The notes: generated by a model from the letters alone, not told the origin. Counted from the stretch's first letter, positions 29,056 to 39,734 are shown. The stretch: DNA of 64,000 bases from Ostreococcus mediterraneus (GCA_012295225.1 WMKK01000015.1:432341-496340); one strand, 5' to 3'. Numbers and translations: made by a program.

Positions 29056-29361
29056 GGCTCAACGATGTGTTGTGTTATTCAATGTCGTCGCGTTCTATCA
29101 CCGCCGCTCGGGGGTGGATAAATACCGAGCCGAGTTGTGCGATGCCGTACGCGTGCGTGCGTGCGTGCGCTCCACGGTGCGTCCGACGACGGAGGCGACG
29201 AGTGAGGACTCGCGCACGCATGAGTTGTAGGGTTTGTGCGCGGCGTCTTGCGGTTGAACGCGTCCGACGAAGGCGGAATCGATGATGAATGACGTTGTTG
29301 ATGGCTATAGTATACGACATATGTCTACGCGCACGAGCACGCGGTGTGTGTGTGCTGGGTT
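29056..29361. other. Intergenic region, no gene seen
   Basis: About 300 bp between the bL12 start and the LisH/HEAT gene stop. It presumably holds the bL12 promoter and the 3' end of the next gene. A GTGCGTGC repeat is seen near 29152-29168. Confidence 0.5.
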
Positions 29362-32300
29362 CTAAGTTGACCGGGGCGCGCGCGCGAGTTTCGATTTCAT
29401 GCGACCGAACACCGAGCCGGATGTCGGCGGAGCGGCGGCGGATGACGTCTGCGGCGGCGGTTGGCGAGTGGGAATCGAGGCGGGTATTGGTTCGGCTGGG
29501 GTGGCTGGGGCGATTTGCCAACCACCGTCTCTGAGCATTGTTTCCACTTGCGCGCGATGGGCTTGGTCGAGGGCGGTGTACGCCGATTCGCCGCCGAGGA
29601 GGGCGACGAGCGCCGGAGCGACGGCGGCAAAGAGCGCGCCGTCGGCGCCGAGTAATTCTCGAGCTGCGGCGAACAAGGCGGTGGCCATCGCGCAGTCGTC
29701 TTGGGTGAACGACTTGCGATTAGTGCGGTCGTGTGCGGGGAAATTAGCCTGCGCGAGCGCAGACACGGCGTTGGCGGCGGAGACCGCGAATGTCGTCCCG
29801 GGCACCGAAGCGCCGCGCGACATCGCAGCCACGACGGCTACGCGAACGTCGATATCGACATCCGCCGCCAAGATCTCAAGCTGACGCATCGTGTGCGTGG
29901 TTGCATCGACGGATTCGTAATGCGAACACGCCACGCTCGCCAGAGCGAGGGCGGATTCGCAACGTACGTATTTCGCCGCGTCGGCTCGCAGCGCGTTCAA
30001 CGTCGGGTAGACGTCTTCGAGCACCGAAGGCGTCGGCAATACCTCAGACGTCGCCGCGAATAGTCGCGTGGTGAGCAATCGCACGCCCGTTTCGTTATCC
30101 GGTTTCGCGCATCGCTTCAACGTTCGAAGTAAACACGCGTTGTGTCGCTCTAAAGCAGCCAAATAACGCGCGGCGTCACCCATGATGTCAGACGTCGTCG
30201 CGTCTTCGGACCTCGGGACATCCGACAACACCTTCGGCGCCTCAACCTCGATCAATCGCTTGAGGTAGTCCTCGAGCACGTCATCGCCGTTCGGGGTGTT
30301 GGGCACCACACCCGCGAGTAGCAGTGGGAGCACTGCCGCGCGTTGGTCGCGACTCACCACGCACGCCTCGTTGAGCTCGTCAATCAACGTCGACCGCGTG
30401 ACGCGCGGGCCGACCACCTTACACCACGACGTGAGCGCCGCGCACATACTCTCGCGCACGGATTCTTGACCAACCACGTCGGGTGCGGCTGAACTAATGA
30501 TGCGGACGATGACGCGCGAGGCGTCATTGACGCACCACGTCGCGAGCGGCCAAGCGGCGTCATTTGCGAGGGCGACGTCGACGGCGTCGGGGTCGCCGCG
30601 TGTGTGTTCTGGTGCCGACCGCTCAATGGCGCCCCGAATAGTAGGCATCATGGATTCGAACATTCGCATCGTCGCCGACGCGCGCCAACGCATGCGATCG
30701 GCTTCTTCGGGAGATGACCATCCGGTAAATGCGCGTTCAGCTCCGGCGCCGGACCATCCGCTTTCGAGCGCCGCGAGCGCTGCGTTGAATAATTTTGGCG
30801 CAAACACATCGGTAAAACGATTCATGGACACCGCCGATGCGTCTTGTGACGACAAATACCATTCCGCGATCGCTGGGGCGAGATCAAGACGCGCGGCGTC
30901 GGCCACGTCTTCCGAACCGTCGGACGCGAGCGCCAACGCGACGTCCTCGGCGACGTCGGCGGCTGTGGCGTCGCTCGGCGCGCGAGCGGCAATGTATCGC
31001 GACATTCCGCGCGCACATTCTGCGCGCACGTCATCGCTCGGGTCTGCCGCGCCACGTTTGAAGCTATCGATGATGAATGCGTTCGAGGTGTACCACAACG
31101 ACGACCCGAGCTTGGCGACGACGTCGAGCGTCAATACTCTGCGTTCGTCCCCGTGCGCGGCGGCGGCGGATGTTTCAGCGCTTAAACATCCACGGGAAAA
31201 CATACCATCAAAGGCATCGACGCCCACGACTTCACCAACGTTTGCGATCGCGTTTGCGATCGCCAGACGTTGGTCTTCGTTTGGTTTCTTGTACATTTCG
31301 AAAAACATATTCGCCGCTCGAGCGGCTCGAGTGGCGTCACCCGCCGCTCGTGCGCACGCGCGAGAAATCATCGGTAACAACTCCAGGCGTGCGCTCGCGG
31401 GGAGTTTCCCAACAACAGTGCTAATCACATTCAAGCACACATCAATAGTTTCGTCTTCTTCGATCGTCGTTCGCGGTGCACCGCCGTGTATCGACGTCCA
31501 ATCATCCGAAGCCGTCACCTCGGCGTCGGTTTCAGCGCCCAAGCGCGAGAGCAATCGAGTCATCTCACTCGTCGCCGCATTCGCCCGCTTTTCCCACGAC
31601 GAAGACGATGTTTTCATCAAATTCAACTCTGCGTTTATCTTGGCTAAATTATCGCTCACAGTGGCGTGTTCGTCGCGTAAAGTGGTGATTTCTCGCTCGA
31701 GCTCGTCCACGCGCGCTCGAGCGCGCACCAATTCGCTCTCCGCCGCGTCGCTCCGCGCTCTCTCGCTCTCCAACGCCGCCGCCGTGTGCTCGGCGACGCG
31801 TGCGCGGTCATACATCCTCCTAAGCGCCGCACGTTCGCCAACGCTCGACGCTTGAGGCGATTTTCCGAACGATTGCTCATCCAACGTCGCCGCCGTCGGC
31901 GATTCGTCCCGCATCGCGAGCGCCGCCGCTCGAAATCCCCGCCGAGATAAAAACTCATAGCACGCCGCATCGAGCTTGGTATCCGTGTCTACGTGCGCTT
32001 GCGTAGACGTGCTCGCATCCATGCTCGCATCGGCGCGCGGAACCGCACCAAAGGCGTCATCCGCGTCCATAGCCGCGCGCGTCCCATCCGCGTCGTCCCG
32101 CGCTCTCAAAGCTGATGATGATTGCTTTCCATGACGCGCGAGATCGTCCCTAGCGATGCGTAAATCGTACTCAGCCACCGCAGCGCGAGACTCGGCATCG
32201 ATCACGCGCGCGGCACTGACGCCAGAATCAAACGTCTCGCGTACGGCGCGTAAAACTTGCGCGGGAAACCGTTGCGAGTCGGTGAAAAACTTGTGCAGCG

Positions 32301-32433
32301 TGAGCCGCGCGGCGTCGTCAGCGGCGAGCGCGCCCGTGCGCTTGGCGTCGATGTATAGCTCGTACAGCGCGCACCAATACCCGCGCTGGATGAGGTAGAG
32401 TGCGGTGGGGAGGAGCTCGGCGTCGGGGGGCAT
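29362..32433 (-). CDS. LisH/HEAT-repeat protein (RELCH/KIAA1468-like)
   Basis: The protein is 1023 aa from ATG 32433 (the in-frame codon at 32529 is GTG). It begins PPDAELLPTALYLIQRGYWCALYELYIDA, a LisH-like start seen in the RELCH family, and has a second LisH-like piece (DAACYEFLSRRGFRAAALAM). A coiled coil runs near 225-310 (RARVDELEREITTLRDEHATVSDNLAKINAELN). The C-terminal two thirds are Ala/Leu-rich helical repeats with ECARGMSRYIA and DVRVAVVAAMSR, consistent with HEAT repeats. Animal RELCH tethers recycling endosomes to the trans-Golgi; the role here is inferred from architecture. It ends with a short basic tail. Confidence 0.75.
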   Translation of the reverse strand: MPPDAELLPTALYLIQRGYWCALYELYIDAKRTGALAADDAARLTLHKFFTDSQRFPAQVLRAVRETFDSGVSAARVIDAESRAAVAEYDLRIARDDLARHGKQSSSALRARDDADGTRAAMDADDAFGAVPRADASMDASTSTQAHVDTDTKLDAACYEFLSRRGFRAAALAMRDESPTAATLDEQSFGKSPQASSVGERAALRRMYDRARVAEHTAAALESERARSDAAESELVRARARVDELEREITTLRDEHATVSDNLAKINAELNLMKTSSSSWEKRANAATSEMTRLLSRLGAETDAEVTASDDWTSIHGGAPRTTIEEDETIDVCLNVISTVVGKLPASARLELLPMISRACARAAGDATRAARAANMFFEMYKKPNEDQRLAIANAIANVGEVVGVDAFDGMFSRGCLSAETSAAAAHGDERRVLTLDVVAKLGSSLWYTSNAFIIDSFKRGAADPSDDVRAECARGMSRYIAARAPSDATAADVAEDVALALASDGSEDVADAARLDLAPAIAEWYLSSQDASAVSMNRFTDVFAPKLFNAALAALESGWSGAGAERAFTGWSSPEEADRMRWRASATMRMFESMMPTIRGAIERSAPEHTRGDPDAVDVALANDAAWPLATWCVNDASRVIVRIISSAAPDVVGQESVRESMCAALTSWCKVVGPRVTRSTLIDELNEACVVSRDQRAAVLPLLLAGVVPNTPNGDDVLEDYLKRLIEVEAPKVLSDVPRSEDATTSDIMGDAARYLAALERHNACLLRTLKRCAKPDNETGVRLLTTRLFAATSEVLPTPSVLEDVYPTLNALRADAAKYVRCESALALASVACSHYESVDATTHTMRQLEILAADVDIDVRVAVVAAMSRGASVPGTTFAVSAANAVSALAQANFPAHDRTNRKSFTQDDCAMATALFAAARELLGADGALFAAVAPALVALLGGESAYTALDQAHRAQVETMLRDGGWQIAPATPAEPIPASIPTRQPPPQTSSAAAPPTSGSVFGRMKSKLARAPRST

Positions 32434-32563
32434 CGAGAGCGCGCTCAACCTTTCGCGTCGCGGTGTGAAGCGCGAGAGCGTTTCTTCTGACGAATGTTTT
32501 GTGACTACACGGAAGAGACTAGAGTACACGCGAGGAGGAGGTTTCTAATAAACGAGACGAGCG

Positions 32564-33183
32564 TTATTTCTTTATCGCGCTGATGTAAAGCACTGATGAC
32601 ATGCGAGGAATGAACGACAAACACCGTCAGTCAGTACGAGCGTTCACCCAATCGTTTGACTCGACGTCTTCGCGAGCTCCATACATAATTATCCGCACAC
32701 GCACGCGAGATCACACGTACCGTTATTGCCGCGAATAAACGCATCACCATACTTATTTTTTAATTGTCCGTTGACGTACTCCTACACCGCGAGCGCGCAT
32801 AGAGCATTGATTCGTTAGTCGCGGGCGCCGACGCGATCGATCGAGGTGAACCTAACGACGCGCACACGACTCACGTCGCGCGCATCACCATCGCATCGTC
32901 GTCACTCACCTCCGTTTGCTCCATCGCGATGTTCATGTATCCATCTAAACACGCCAAGATCCCTACAGCGATAAACACGCGCGTCGTCGCGCCAATACCG
33001 TCAGTCATCATTCATGCATCATCAACCATCAGCGTCGGGGCAAACACAACGCTCGAACGCGCCACCGACGGCGTGCGTACCTCGATAATCCACCCCAGAG
33101 TTCAACTTCACGCTCACTTTCTTGCCCTTGATGGCTTTTAAGAAATCCGCCGGGGATTTCCCTTCGCTCGCACCGCTGCTCAT
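32564..33183 (-). CDS. LSM6: U6 snRNA-associated Sm-like protein LSm6 (four exons)
   Basis: Exons 33081-33183, 32910-32962, 32721-32781 and 32564-32592 give an 81-aa protein with continuous frame: PADFLKAIKGKKVSVKLNSG, VDYRGILACLDGYMNIAMEQ, TEEYVNGQLKNKYGDAFIRG, NNVLYISAIKK. It is collinear with LSm6 over its whole length, including Sm1 and Sm2 motifs. It is a subunit of the LSm2-8 ring on U6 snRNA and the LSm1-7 mRNA-decay ring. The introns (118, 128 and 128 bp) have GT-AG ends, and a CTGAC motif precedes the last acceptor. The ATG at 33183 is 88 bp from the VTE4 ATG on the other strand, implying a bidirectional promoter. No single continuous frame shows more than the first exon. Confidence 0.93.
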
Positions 33184-33271
33184 GGTTGATGAAGATTCGA
33201 AGCGTTGGCGTCGCACACTGGCGCGCGCCACTCACCGCCACGTGTCGCACGTGAACGCACGCACGGCGACC

Positions 33272-33275
33272 ATGG

Positions 33276-33310
<35 letters not shown>

Positions 33311-34390
33311 ACGCACGCGATGTGCGGCGTTCGCGCGCGATCGCAGGCAGCACCGGGCGTGAAATCATCGTCATCAATACATCGTCACGTGACGATGAAA
33401 CGAAGCGCGCGCTGTCGGGCCGAGGGCGACGAACGTGTCCCCGGGTCGGCGCGTCAGGCATCGGTTGGGGAAATAGAAACCCTGGTAAATCCGCTCATCG
33501 CGTCGACGCAGACGTTGAATGATGGGATTGCAAAGTTTTACGACGAGTCGAGCGGGTTGTGGGAAGACGTGTGGACGGCGGAGGGCGGAGGCGATGGTAC
33601 GCACATGCATCATGGGTATTACGCCGTGGGTAATCGAGGAGAGAATGGTGGGAGTTTGAATCATGCGCAGGCGCAGGTGGATATGATTACAGAGAGTTTG
33701 AAGTGGGCGGGCGTGGATGCGATGACGCGCGTCGTGGACGTCGGGTGCGGTATCGGCGGCTCGTCGCGGTTCATGGCGAAAAAGTATGGGTGTCAAGCCG
33801 AAGGCGTGACTTTGTCTCCTGTTCAAGCGGCGAGGGCGAATACGCTGTCGCGTCAAGAGGGTTTGGGAGATAAAGCGCGCTATCAAGTCGCCGACGCGTT
33901 GAACATGCCGTTTGAGAACGGCGCGTTTGATTTCGTGTGGTCGATGGAGAGCGGCGAGCACATGCCTGATAAGAAGAAGTTTGTCAACGAGCTCGCGCGC
34001 GTGTGCGCACCGGGAGGGAGAATTCTGATCGTCACGTGGTGTCATCGCGTGTTAGAGCCCGGAAAGTCTCTCGAACCTGCCGAAAAAGTACTGCTTGATC
34101 GCATTTGCGACGCCTATTACCTCCCGGCGTGGTGCTCCATCGCCGACTACGAGGCGCTCGCCAAAGACGCGGGTTTGGTGGATATACGCACCGAGGATTG
34201 GAGCGAAGAGGTCAAACCGTTCTGGAAAGGTGTGATTAAAACCGCGTTGACGCTTAAAGGGGTCATGGGTCTCATCAAGGCGGGTCCGGCGACGTTGCGA
34301 GGCGCGTTGGTCATGCCTCTCATGCAAACGGGCCTCGCCACGGGCACCATCAAGTTTAATTTAATCACCGCACGCAAGCCCGCGGCGTAG
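33272..34390 (+). CDS. VTE4: Gamma-tocopherol methyltransferase (VTE4-like), plastid
   Basis: The protein is 372 aa from ATG 33272 (ACCATGG context), with a Thr/Met/Arg-rich transit peptide of about 60-70 residues. The frame extends further upstream, but that part overlaps LSM6 exon 1. The S-adenosylmethionine motif I is VVDVGCGIGGSS, followed by FDFVWSMESGEHMPDK (motif II) and APGGRILIVTWCHR (motif III). HMHHGYY near residue 110 and the C-terminal FWKGVIKTALTLKG are typical of tocopherol methyltransferases. It should methylate gamma- to alpha-tocopherol at the plastid envelope or plastoglobules. A related MPBQ-type methyltransferase is less likely given the HHGYY signature. Confidence 0.9.
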
Positions 34391-34652
34391 ACACTTACAT
34401 TACTCACACGTGTATCATTTATGACGACGATTACCACTTGTCGGTAATCACACGAGCCATCTCACGCGCCGCGCGAGTAACCTCGAAGGCTGTGTAATTC
34501 AGAAGAATTTTCTTGTAAACCATCACACGTCGACTCGCGCGCGCGCGCGCGAAGCACGAGGCCAACTGGTACCCAAAAAGACAGTACGCGGTACACGGGA
34601 AGCGTCGCACGCGCGACGACGCGAATTAAACGCGGCGAAGCGGTGAAATCCC

Positions 34653-35237
34653 ATGCTCGACGGCGCTATAAAAAGCGCACTTGAATACGAACAGTCGCGC
34701 GGTGATGATGAAGTCGACGACGACGACGATGGGTTGAGTGCCAGCGCCAGGGCGTGCTTGGCACAAATAGATGGCACAGATGGCGACGGTTCGTCCGCGC
34801 GGCTGATTCGCGCGTCACGGGAAGTGGCGGTCGAGCGAGAGCGCAGAGTGAGAGCGCAGAGCGAGCGTTGGCGCGCAGAGCGAGAGCGCGACGCTCCAAA
34901 CTCGGCTGATGCCATATTTGTGCACGCGTTAGCGACGACACCGACCACGAATATCTGTCATCATGTGTGCGCGCATTACGATTACGATCCCGTCGCGTCA
35001 TGGACGACGTGCGATTCGAGTCGTCAACGTCGCCGCGACGACGAACGTTTGCTTCCAATCTCCGTGTGGGCTCAACCCGATCGTATTTTAGGCGGCCGCG
35101 TGGTCCAACCCGGCGACGCGCACGTCAGTCGTCGCCAAGCCACGCGTGCGATAGAGCCCAAGGTCAAGCATCATGGAAAAGCCATGGTGCCACAGCAAAG
35201 ATCGACGAATATGTTCGCGTTGATGGCGCACTACTGA
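34653..35237 (+). CDS. Unrecognised small charged protein
   Basis: The 194-aa frame from ATG 34653 has an acidic run (DDEVDDDDDG, about residues 18-27) and a helix with alternating Arg/Glu (VAVERERRVRAQSERWRAERERD, about 60-80), a likely coiled coil. Sequence after about residue 88 has lower coding character, so an intron or earlier end is possible. The minus strand is also open (34523-34948), but it is Ser/Ala/Arg-rich in a way that mirrors this frame. No family is recognised. Confidence 0.45.
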   Translation: MLDGAIKSALEYEQSRGDDEVDDDDDGLSASARACLAQIDGTDGDGSSARLIRASREVAVERERRVRAQSERWRAERERDAPNSADAIFVHALATTPTTNICHHVCAHYDYDPVASWTTCDSSRQRRRDDERLLPISVWAQPDRILGGRVVQPGDAHVSRRQATRAIEPKVKHHGKAMVPQQRSTNMFALMAHY

Positions 35238-35350
35238 TGGCTAAAAATACGTCGTTTTGTTTATCACGTCATCTATTTTACTTCTAGGGCTGTGCACGCG
35301 CGCGCGTGCGCGTGCGCGTGTCGCTATTCATACGATTATCATCAACATTG

Positions 35351-36034
35351 TCATCGTCTGCTGCTTTCGCGCTTTTTACACGTCGGGCAAATCCACTTCC
35401 CTTTCACCTTGTTCTTCACCGACAACCCGACGCACGCAAAGTGATACCATTCGATTGGACAATCGTCATTCTCGCACGCAATCATCTCCCCGAACGACAC
35501 TTGTTGACAAATACAATACGTAGGCTCGTTCGGATTCGCCATCGGCGCATCGTACGCCCCAGAACCGACAAACCCACCCGACGCCGGCGACGCCGCGTCG
35601 GCGTCGCCCAAAGCGCCAACGTTTCGCACCGCCAAATCATCATACGACCTATCACGCGCGCGCACGGCTTCCTCAAACACCGCTAAATCCCGATCAAGCT
35701 TTGTTATCGCCTCATCCACGGCATCGTACGCGCCTTGCGCCGTCGCCACGCGCGCATCCGCCAACGCGCGCATCGTCTTTGCGCGCGTCTCCAGCTCGCT
35801 CACCGCCCGCGCGCGCATCGCCTTCAACGCCGCCGACGAAGACGTCGCCGATAGACCATCACCACCACCATCCGCCGCCGCCGCATCCATGACCTCACGC
35901 ACGAGCGCCGCGCACGCGCCGCCTTCCGCATCCATGGCGTCATCCAACGCCCGCGCGCGCATCGCCCCGCTCGCGAGCGCTCTGTCGACCCCACCGCCGT
36001 CGCATCCCGCCGCCATCGCCGCCGCGCACGACAT
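35351..36034 (-). CDS. ING-family PHD-finger protein
   Basis: The protein is 227 aa from ATG 36034 (a GTG precedes it). The N-terminal half is helical ([39 protein letters not shown]), corresponding to the ING dimerisation domain. The C-terminal half is a full C4HC3 PHD finger: [20 protein letters not shown], then [12 protein letters not shown] and GKWICPTC. Basic KKRESSRR follows. ING proteins read H3K4me3 and tether histone acetyltransferase or deacetylase complexes. The PHD finger keeps the aromatic and acidic residues expected for K4me3 reading (Y at the start, M/E around GEMIACEN, W in EWYH). Confidence 0.92.
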   Translation of the reverse strand: MSCAAAMAAGCDGGGVDRALASGAMRARALDDAMDAEGGACAALVREVMDAAAADGGGDGLSATSSSAALKAMRARAVSELETRAKTMRALADARVATAQGAYDAVDEAITKLDRDLAVFEEAVRARDRSYDDLAVRNVGALGDADAASPASGGFVGSGAYDAPMANPNEPTYCICQQVSFGEMIACENDDCPIEWYHFACVGLSVKNKVKGKWICPTCKKRESSRR

Positions 36035-36390
36035 CACAACCCCCAGTCGCGCCCAGTCGCGCCCAGTCGCCCAGTCGCCCGTCGCCCGTCGCCCACTGAC
36101 GCGTCGACCGGGCGCGCGAATTCAAACTCGCGCGAGCCCGCGCACGCGAGGATGCGCGCGGGGTGCATGTTTTTATCTAGATCGGTAGATATGAGCCACA
36201 CTATACGTATTAGTCGCCAGATATACACACTGTGACGGTGTTTTCTTTTTATACATAGGGTTAAAGTGTGATTATATGTTGCAACCCATGTGGCGAGGTA
36301 TATTCCGCGTCCTCGCGGACGGTTGTCGCGCGCGACGTCGCGACGCGCGCTCGGACGGCGCGCGCGCACCGAGCGCGCACCGAGCGCGCG
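36035..36390. promoter_or_regulatory. Divergent intergenic region (ING-type/2OG oxygenase)
   Basis: About 356 bp between two diverging start codons. It has a short GTCGCCCA repeat block (36050-36095), an AT-rich core (36168-36285) that may carry both core promoters, and GCGCACCGA repeats before the oxygenase ATG. No gene is seen. Confidence 0.45.
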
Positions 36391-37323
36391 ATGGGGTTCA
36401 AGACGTCGCATCGACGCGATGGGGCGAAGGTGCGGCGACGCGAGCGCGCGGAGGATCGAGACGCGCGCGCGCCCGGGGCTGGTGGCGCCACGGTCGACGT
36501 TGGCGGCGCTGGGAAGCCGACGACAGCGCGCGAGGGTCGACGAAGCGCGAGTGAAACCGCCGGGGTGTACGCGGTGCTGGTGTTTATTGCGTTGAGGTTC
36601 GCGCAGAGGTGTTATAACTTTAGCGAGAAGAGGTTCATCACGACGGAGTGGGACGCGCCGCTGACGACGACGCGCGACGCGTATTTGAGTCCGTGGAAGT
36701 TTGAGGCATTGAAGCAGTGTGCGTTGACGCATCCGAAGCTGCGCGTGAAAGGAGGGTTGAATGATAATGGGCTCTCCAAGACGCGCGGGTTCGTGGTGAA
36801 ATTCAACACCGAGGGCGTGGATGAGTTTAAGGAGAAGGAGGAGTACGCGTGCTTTCGAGAAGTGTTTGACGATATTCGGTTGCCCGACGCGAACGCTTTC
36901 GTGATGAATATATTATTGTGCGAACTCGGTGATTACGATCAATATAACGCCGATGAGCTCTCGGTTGGATTGCATTTAGACACCACGGTTGGTATTTATT
37001 CTCGTCACACGTTCATCGCGCACCAAGTGAGCGTGTTGTACGCGTCGGTGCCGAACGACATGCGCGGCGGCGCGCTCGAAGTGTTCCCATACGGCGACGG
37101 CGACCCTAGGCTTGGGGCCACGCCCGAAGAGGTCATCGCGCCCAAGGAAAACACCCTCGTCACCTTTCGCGGCGACGCGTTTCACCAAGTGAAATCCTAC
37201 GGCACGCGCACGGGTAAAGAACGCGTCTCGCTCGTCCTCGAGCAATACAAAATCGACGACGAGATGTACCCCAAAACCCTGCGTTTCCACGAGGCGTTCA
37301 AATCTAACATGGCCATGATGTAG
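36391..37323 (+). CDS. 2-oxoglutarate/Fe(II)-dependent oxygenase, membrane-anchored
   Basis: The protein is 310 aa from ATG 36391. A basic, Arg-rich N-terminus precedes one hydrophobic segment near residue 55-70 (AVLVFIALRFAQRCYNF), suggesting a type II anchor. The catalytic core has an H-x-D in VGLHLDTTVG (near residue 195), a distal His in FRGDAFHQVKSYG (near 265) and a basic co-substrate residue in GKERVSLVLEQY (near 277), the H-D-H-R arrangement of the superfamily. GGALEVFPYGDGDP resembles the GG-L-F strand of prolyl-4-hydroxylase-like enzymes. The substrate is unknown. Confidence 0.75.
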   Translation: MGFKTSHRRDGAKVRRRERAEDRDARAPGAGGATVDVGGAGKPTTAREGRRSASETAGVYAVLVFIALRFAQRCYNFSEKRFITTEWDAPLTTTRDAYLSPWKFEALKQCALTHPKLRVKGGLNDNGLSKTRGFVVKFNTEGVDEFKEKEEYACFREVFDDIRLPDANAFVMNILLCELGDYDQYNADELSVGLHLDTTVGIYSRHTFIAHQVSVLYASVPNDMRGGALEVFPYGDGDPRLGATPEEVIAPKENTLVTFRGDAFHQVKSYGTRTGKERVSLVLEQYKIDDEMYPKTLRFHEAFKSNMAMM

Positions 37324-37536
37324 CTCGCACATTGCGTCGTCGGCGGCGGCGGCGTTATCGTCGTTATCGTTGTTCATATTTAATATTTAGTCCGTTCTCT
37401 CAACATGTGAAACGTCACGTCGAATCATGATTGGTCGCGAGTCCCCCCCCCCAAACCGGGCCCACCCCGAGAGAAACCCCACGTCGCTCTCACGCGGCAT
37501 TCGCCCGCGCGACGCACGACGACGACGACGACGACG

Positions 37537-38692
37537 ATGCAATCCATCACCATGCGCGCCGCACCGGCGATGAGCGGTGTCAAGTTATCCACCACCGCAC
37601 CGCGCCGCGCGACGACGACGACGCCGGCGCACGCCGCGCGACGCACCTCGGTGCACGCGCTCGCGGCGGCGATCGATCAGCTCACGTTCGACGGCGCCAA
37701 GTCCGGGTCGTCGACGCTTGAACTCAAGACGGCGCGCGCAGAGGTGGCGAAGGGTTTGGTGCATAAATATGTCGTCATGGTTCGACAAAACGCTCGACGG
37801 GTGCGTGCTCGCGCGATCGCGTACGCGCGCATCGATGACGATGACGATGACGAATGCGTGACCTCGAAACCCCGAAAGGCGCCCGGTGGACGACGATGGG
37901 CGCACACGATTGATCGTACGGCGATGACGGGCGATGACGGGCGCGAGCGATGATGGTGAATATTGTGTCGTCGTCATCCAACGTCGCGTTCGACGTCGTT
38001 CGGTGTCGCCGCCGCGGTGGGCGACGCGCGCGTGGGGTGGGGGTGAAAACCCTTATCTGAGGGGTTTGCTTTTCGCGCCTGTACGCGCGTCGAACGAAGA
38101 CGAAGAGAACGCGAGGTGACGTCGCGCTGTGTGTGTTTCTATGTACTGACCGTGTGGTATGTGTGTTGCGATGTAACAGGGTACGGCGAGCACGTTGACC
38201 AAGAGCGAAGTCCGGGGTGGGGGCAGAAAGCCGTTCAAGCAAAAGGGGACGGGGAACGCGCGTCAAGGGTCTTCGCGCTCTCCGCTCAAGCCGGGTGGGG
38301 GGGTGTCGTTCGGCCCGAAGCCGCGTGACTGGTCGATTAAGATGAACAAGAAGGAGCGTCGTTTGGCGATGGCGACCGCGCTGCAATCTGCGGCGAGCGC
38401 GATGATTGTGATTGATGACATTTCTGGCAACATTTCCAAGCCGAGCGCCAACGATTTCAACAAGAGTTTGCAAAAGTGGGGCGTTGGTGCGACCGAGAAG
38501 GCTTATGTCATCACCAAGGATGCGAACCCGAATGTTACGTTGAGCACGCGCAACATTTCTCGCGTCGTGCACACGGACATTACGCACTTGAATGTGTACG
38601 ACGTGTTGAACGCCGACAAGGTTGTCGTCGACGCCGCCGCTCTCGCGCACATTCAATCCTTCTTTGGTGAGAATGGCCAGGCTTGGGAGTAA
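37537..38692 (+). CDS. Plastid ribosomal protein uL4c
   Basis: Exons 37537-37800 and 38180-38692 give 258 aa. The intron (37801-38179) has a GTGCGT donor, a CTGAC motif at 38146 and a TAACAG acceptor. The join restores the family sequence VRQNARRGTASTLTKSEVRG, and then GGGRKPFKQKGTGNARQGS and GGGVSFGPKPRDWSIKMNKK. A Thr/Ala/Arg-rich N-terminus is the transit peptide. uL4 binds 23S rRNA and lines the exit tunnel. The GTASTLTRSEVRGGGRKP signature is that of chloroplast and cyanobacterial uL4, so plastid rather than mitochondrial location is favoured. Confidence 0.95.
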
Positions 38693-38858
38693 GTACTGCG
38701 GAACGGCCGAGTTAGTCTTGCTGCTACACGCGTAATATATTTTACAAACCTAGATACTTCTTTGGACTTGAATTGTGTAATTTGACGTCCCTTAATTTGA
38801 GAAAACTCGACGGGCGAGAGTTTGTTCTCGCGAGCGCGTGCGGTTGAACTCGACTCGA

Positions 38859-39734
38859 CTACACATACGACGGCGACACTTCTTCGAGAGTGATTGTGAT
38901 TTTCAAGTCGCGGTTGCCCGCGATGCGCGTGCCGTCATTGAGCACGACGCCGCGCTCGCCGTACGCCTTGGCGCTCGGCGCGTACACCGTACGCACACCT
39001 CCACGCTTCATCGTGCGCACACCCTCTTCGATAGCCTCACACACGGGTGGTAACAACGGCTTCTTTTCAAACGTAAACGCAATCGGTCGTCCACTCTTCT
39101 TGGTATTCAAGTATTCCGCCCCCGTCTCGGCGTCGGCGACGAGCAAGTTGACGCCCACAAAGTCACCCTTTTTTGGCGACGCACCACCACCTATGCGCGC
39201 GTCTGCAACTTTCAACCCCGACTCGAGCTCAACAATCTCCCCCGACGCCTCCACATCGCGCTCGAGTAACGCCTTGACGATCTCCCCGCCCTCCACCGAC
39301 GCGAGCAACGCGACCAAGCCCAAACCGCCGACGATCCCAAACCGCCGCGTTAAAAACCTCGACGCCGTGGCCACGGGATCGTACAAATTCACCCCAGACC
39401 CGGGTAAGGGTTTATCCTTCCGCGCCGGCGCCGGCGCCGGTGACGCCGACGCCGACGACGACGACGACGTGTTCGCCCCTTCGCGCCCTTGTCCATCGTC
39501 AGCCCCCGTCGTCGTCGTCGTCGTCACGCATCCATCGTCATCGTCCTCGCTCGCCCTCACGCGTCGAACGCCGCGGTGGTGCTGGCGGTACCGACGCGTC
39601 GTCGTCGTCGCCACCCGCGTCGTCGTCCTCATCGTCGTCGTCCTCATCGTCGTCCGCGTCGTCGTCGGCGGTGTGCGGAACGACGACGACGACGTCGACG
39701 CGGGTGGATGACCGCACGAGCCACCCCTAGCCAT
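38859..39734 (-). CDS. FKBP-type peptidyl-prolyl isomerase, plastid/thylakoid
   Basis: The protein is 291 aa as drawn. The N-terminal 100 residues are Thr/Arg then Asp/Ser-rich (transit-like), followed by a hydrophobic stretch FGIVGGLGLVALLASV near 133-148. The C-terminal FKBP domain contains SGLKVADARIGGGASPKKGDFV, SGRPIAFTFEKKPLLPPVCEAI and GVRTMKRGGVRTVYAPSAKAYG; the pattern resembles thylakoid FKBPs with altered active-site residues. The ATG at 39734 lies inside the left inverted repeat of the adjacent mobile element (39722-39778), so it may have been supplied by the insertion. The next in-frame ATG, 39647, may be the original start. Confidence 0.82.
   Translation of the reverse strand: MARGGSCGHPPASTSSSSFRTPPTTTRTTMRTTTMRTTTRVATTTTRRYRQHHRGVRRVRASEDDDDGCVTTTTTTGADDGQGREGANTSSSSSASASPAPAPARKDKPLPGSGVNLYDPVATASRFLTRRFGIVGGLGLVALLASVEGGEIVKALLERDVEASGEIVELESGLKVADARIGGGASPKKGDFVGVNLLVADAETGAEYLNTKKSGRPIAFTFEKKPLLPPVCEAIEEGVRTMKRGGVRTVYAPSAKAYGERGVVLNDGTRIAGNRDLKITITLEEVSPSYV

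Noticed and set aside
30497-31855. 452-codon plus-strand frame
   Set aside because: Mirror of the LisH/HEAT protein; Ser/Ala/Arg-rich shadow.
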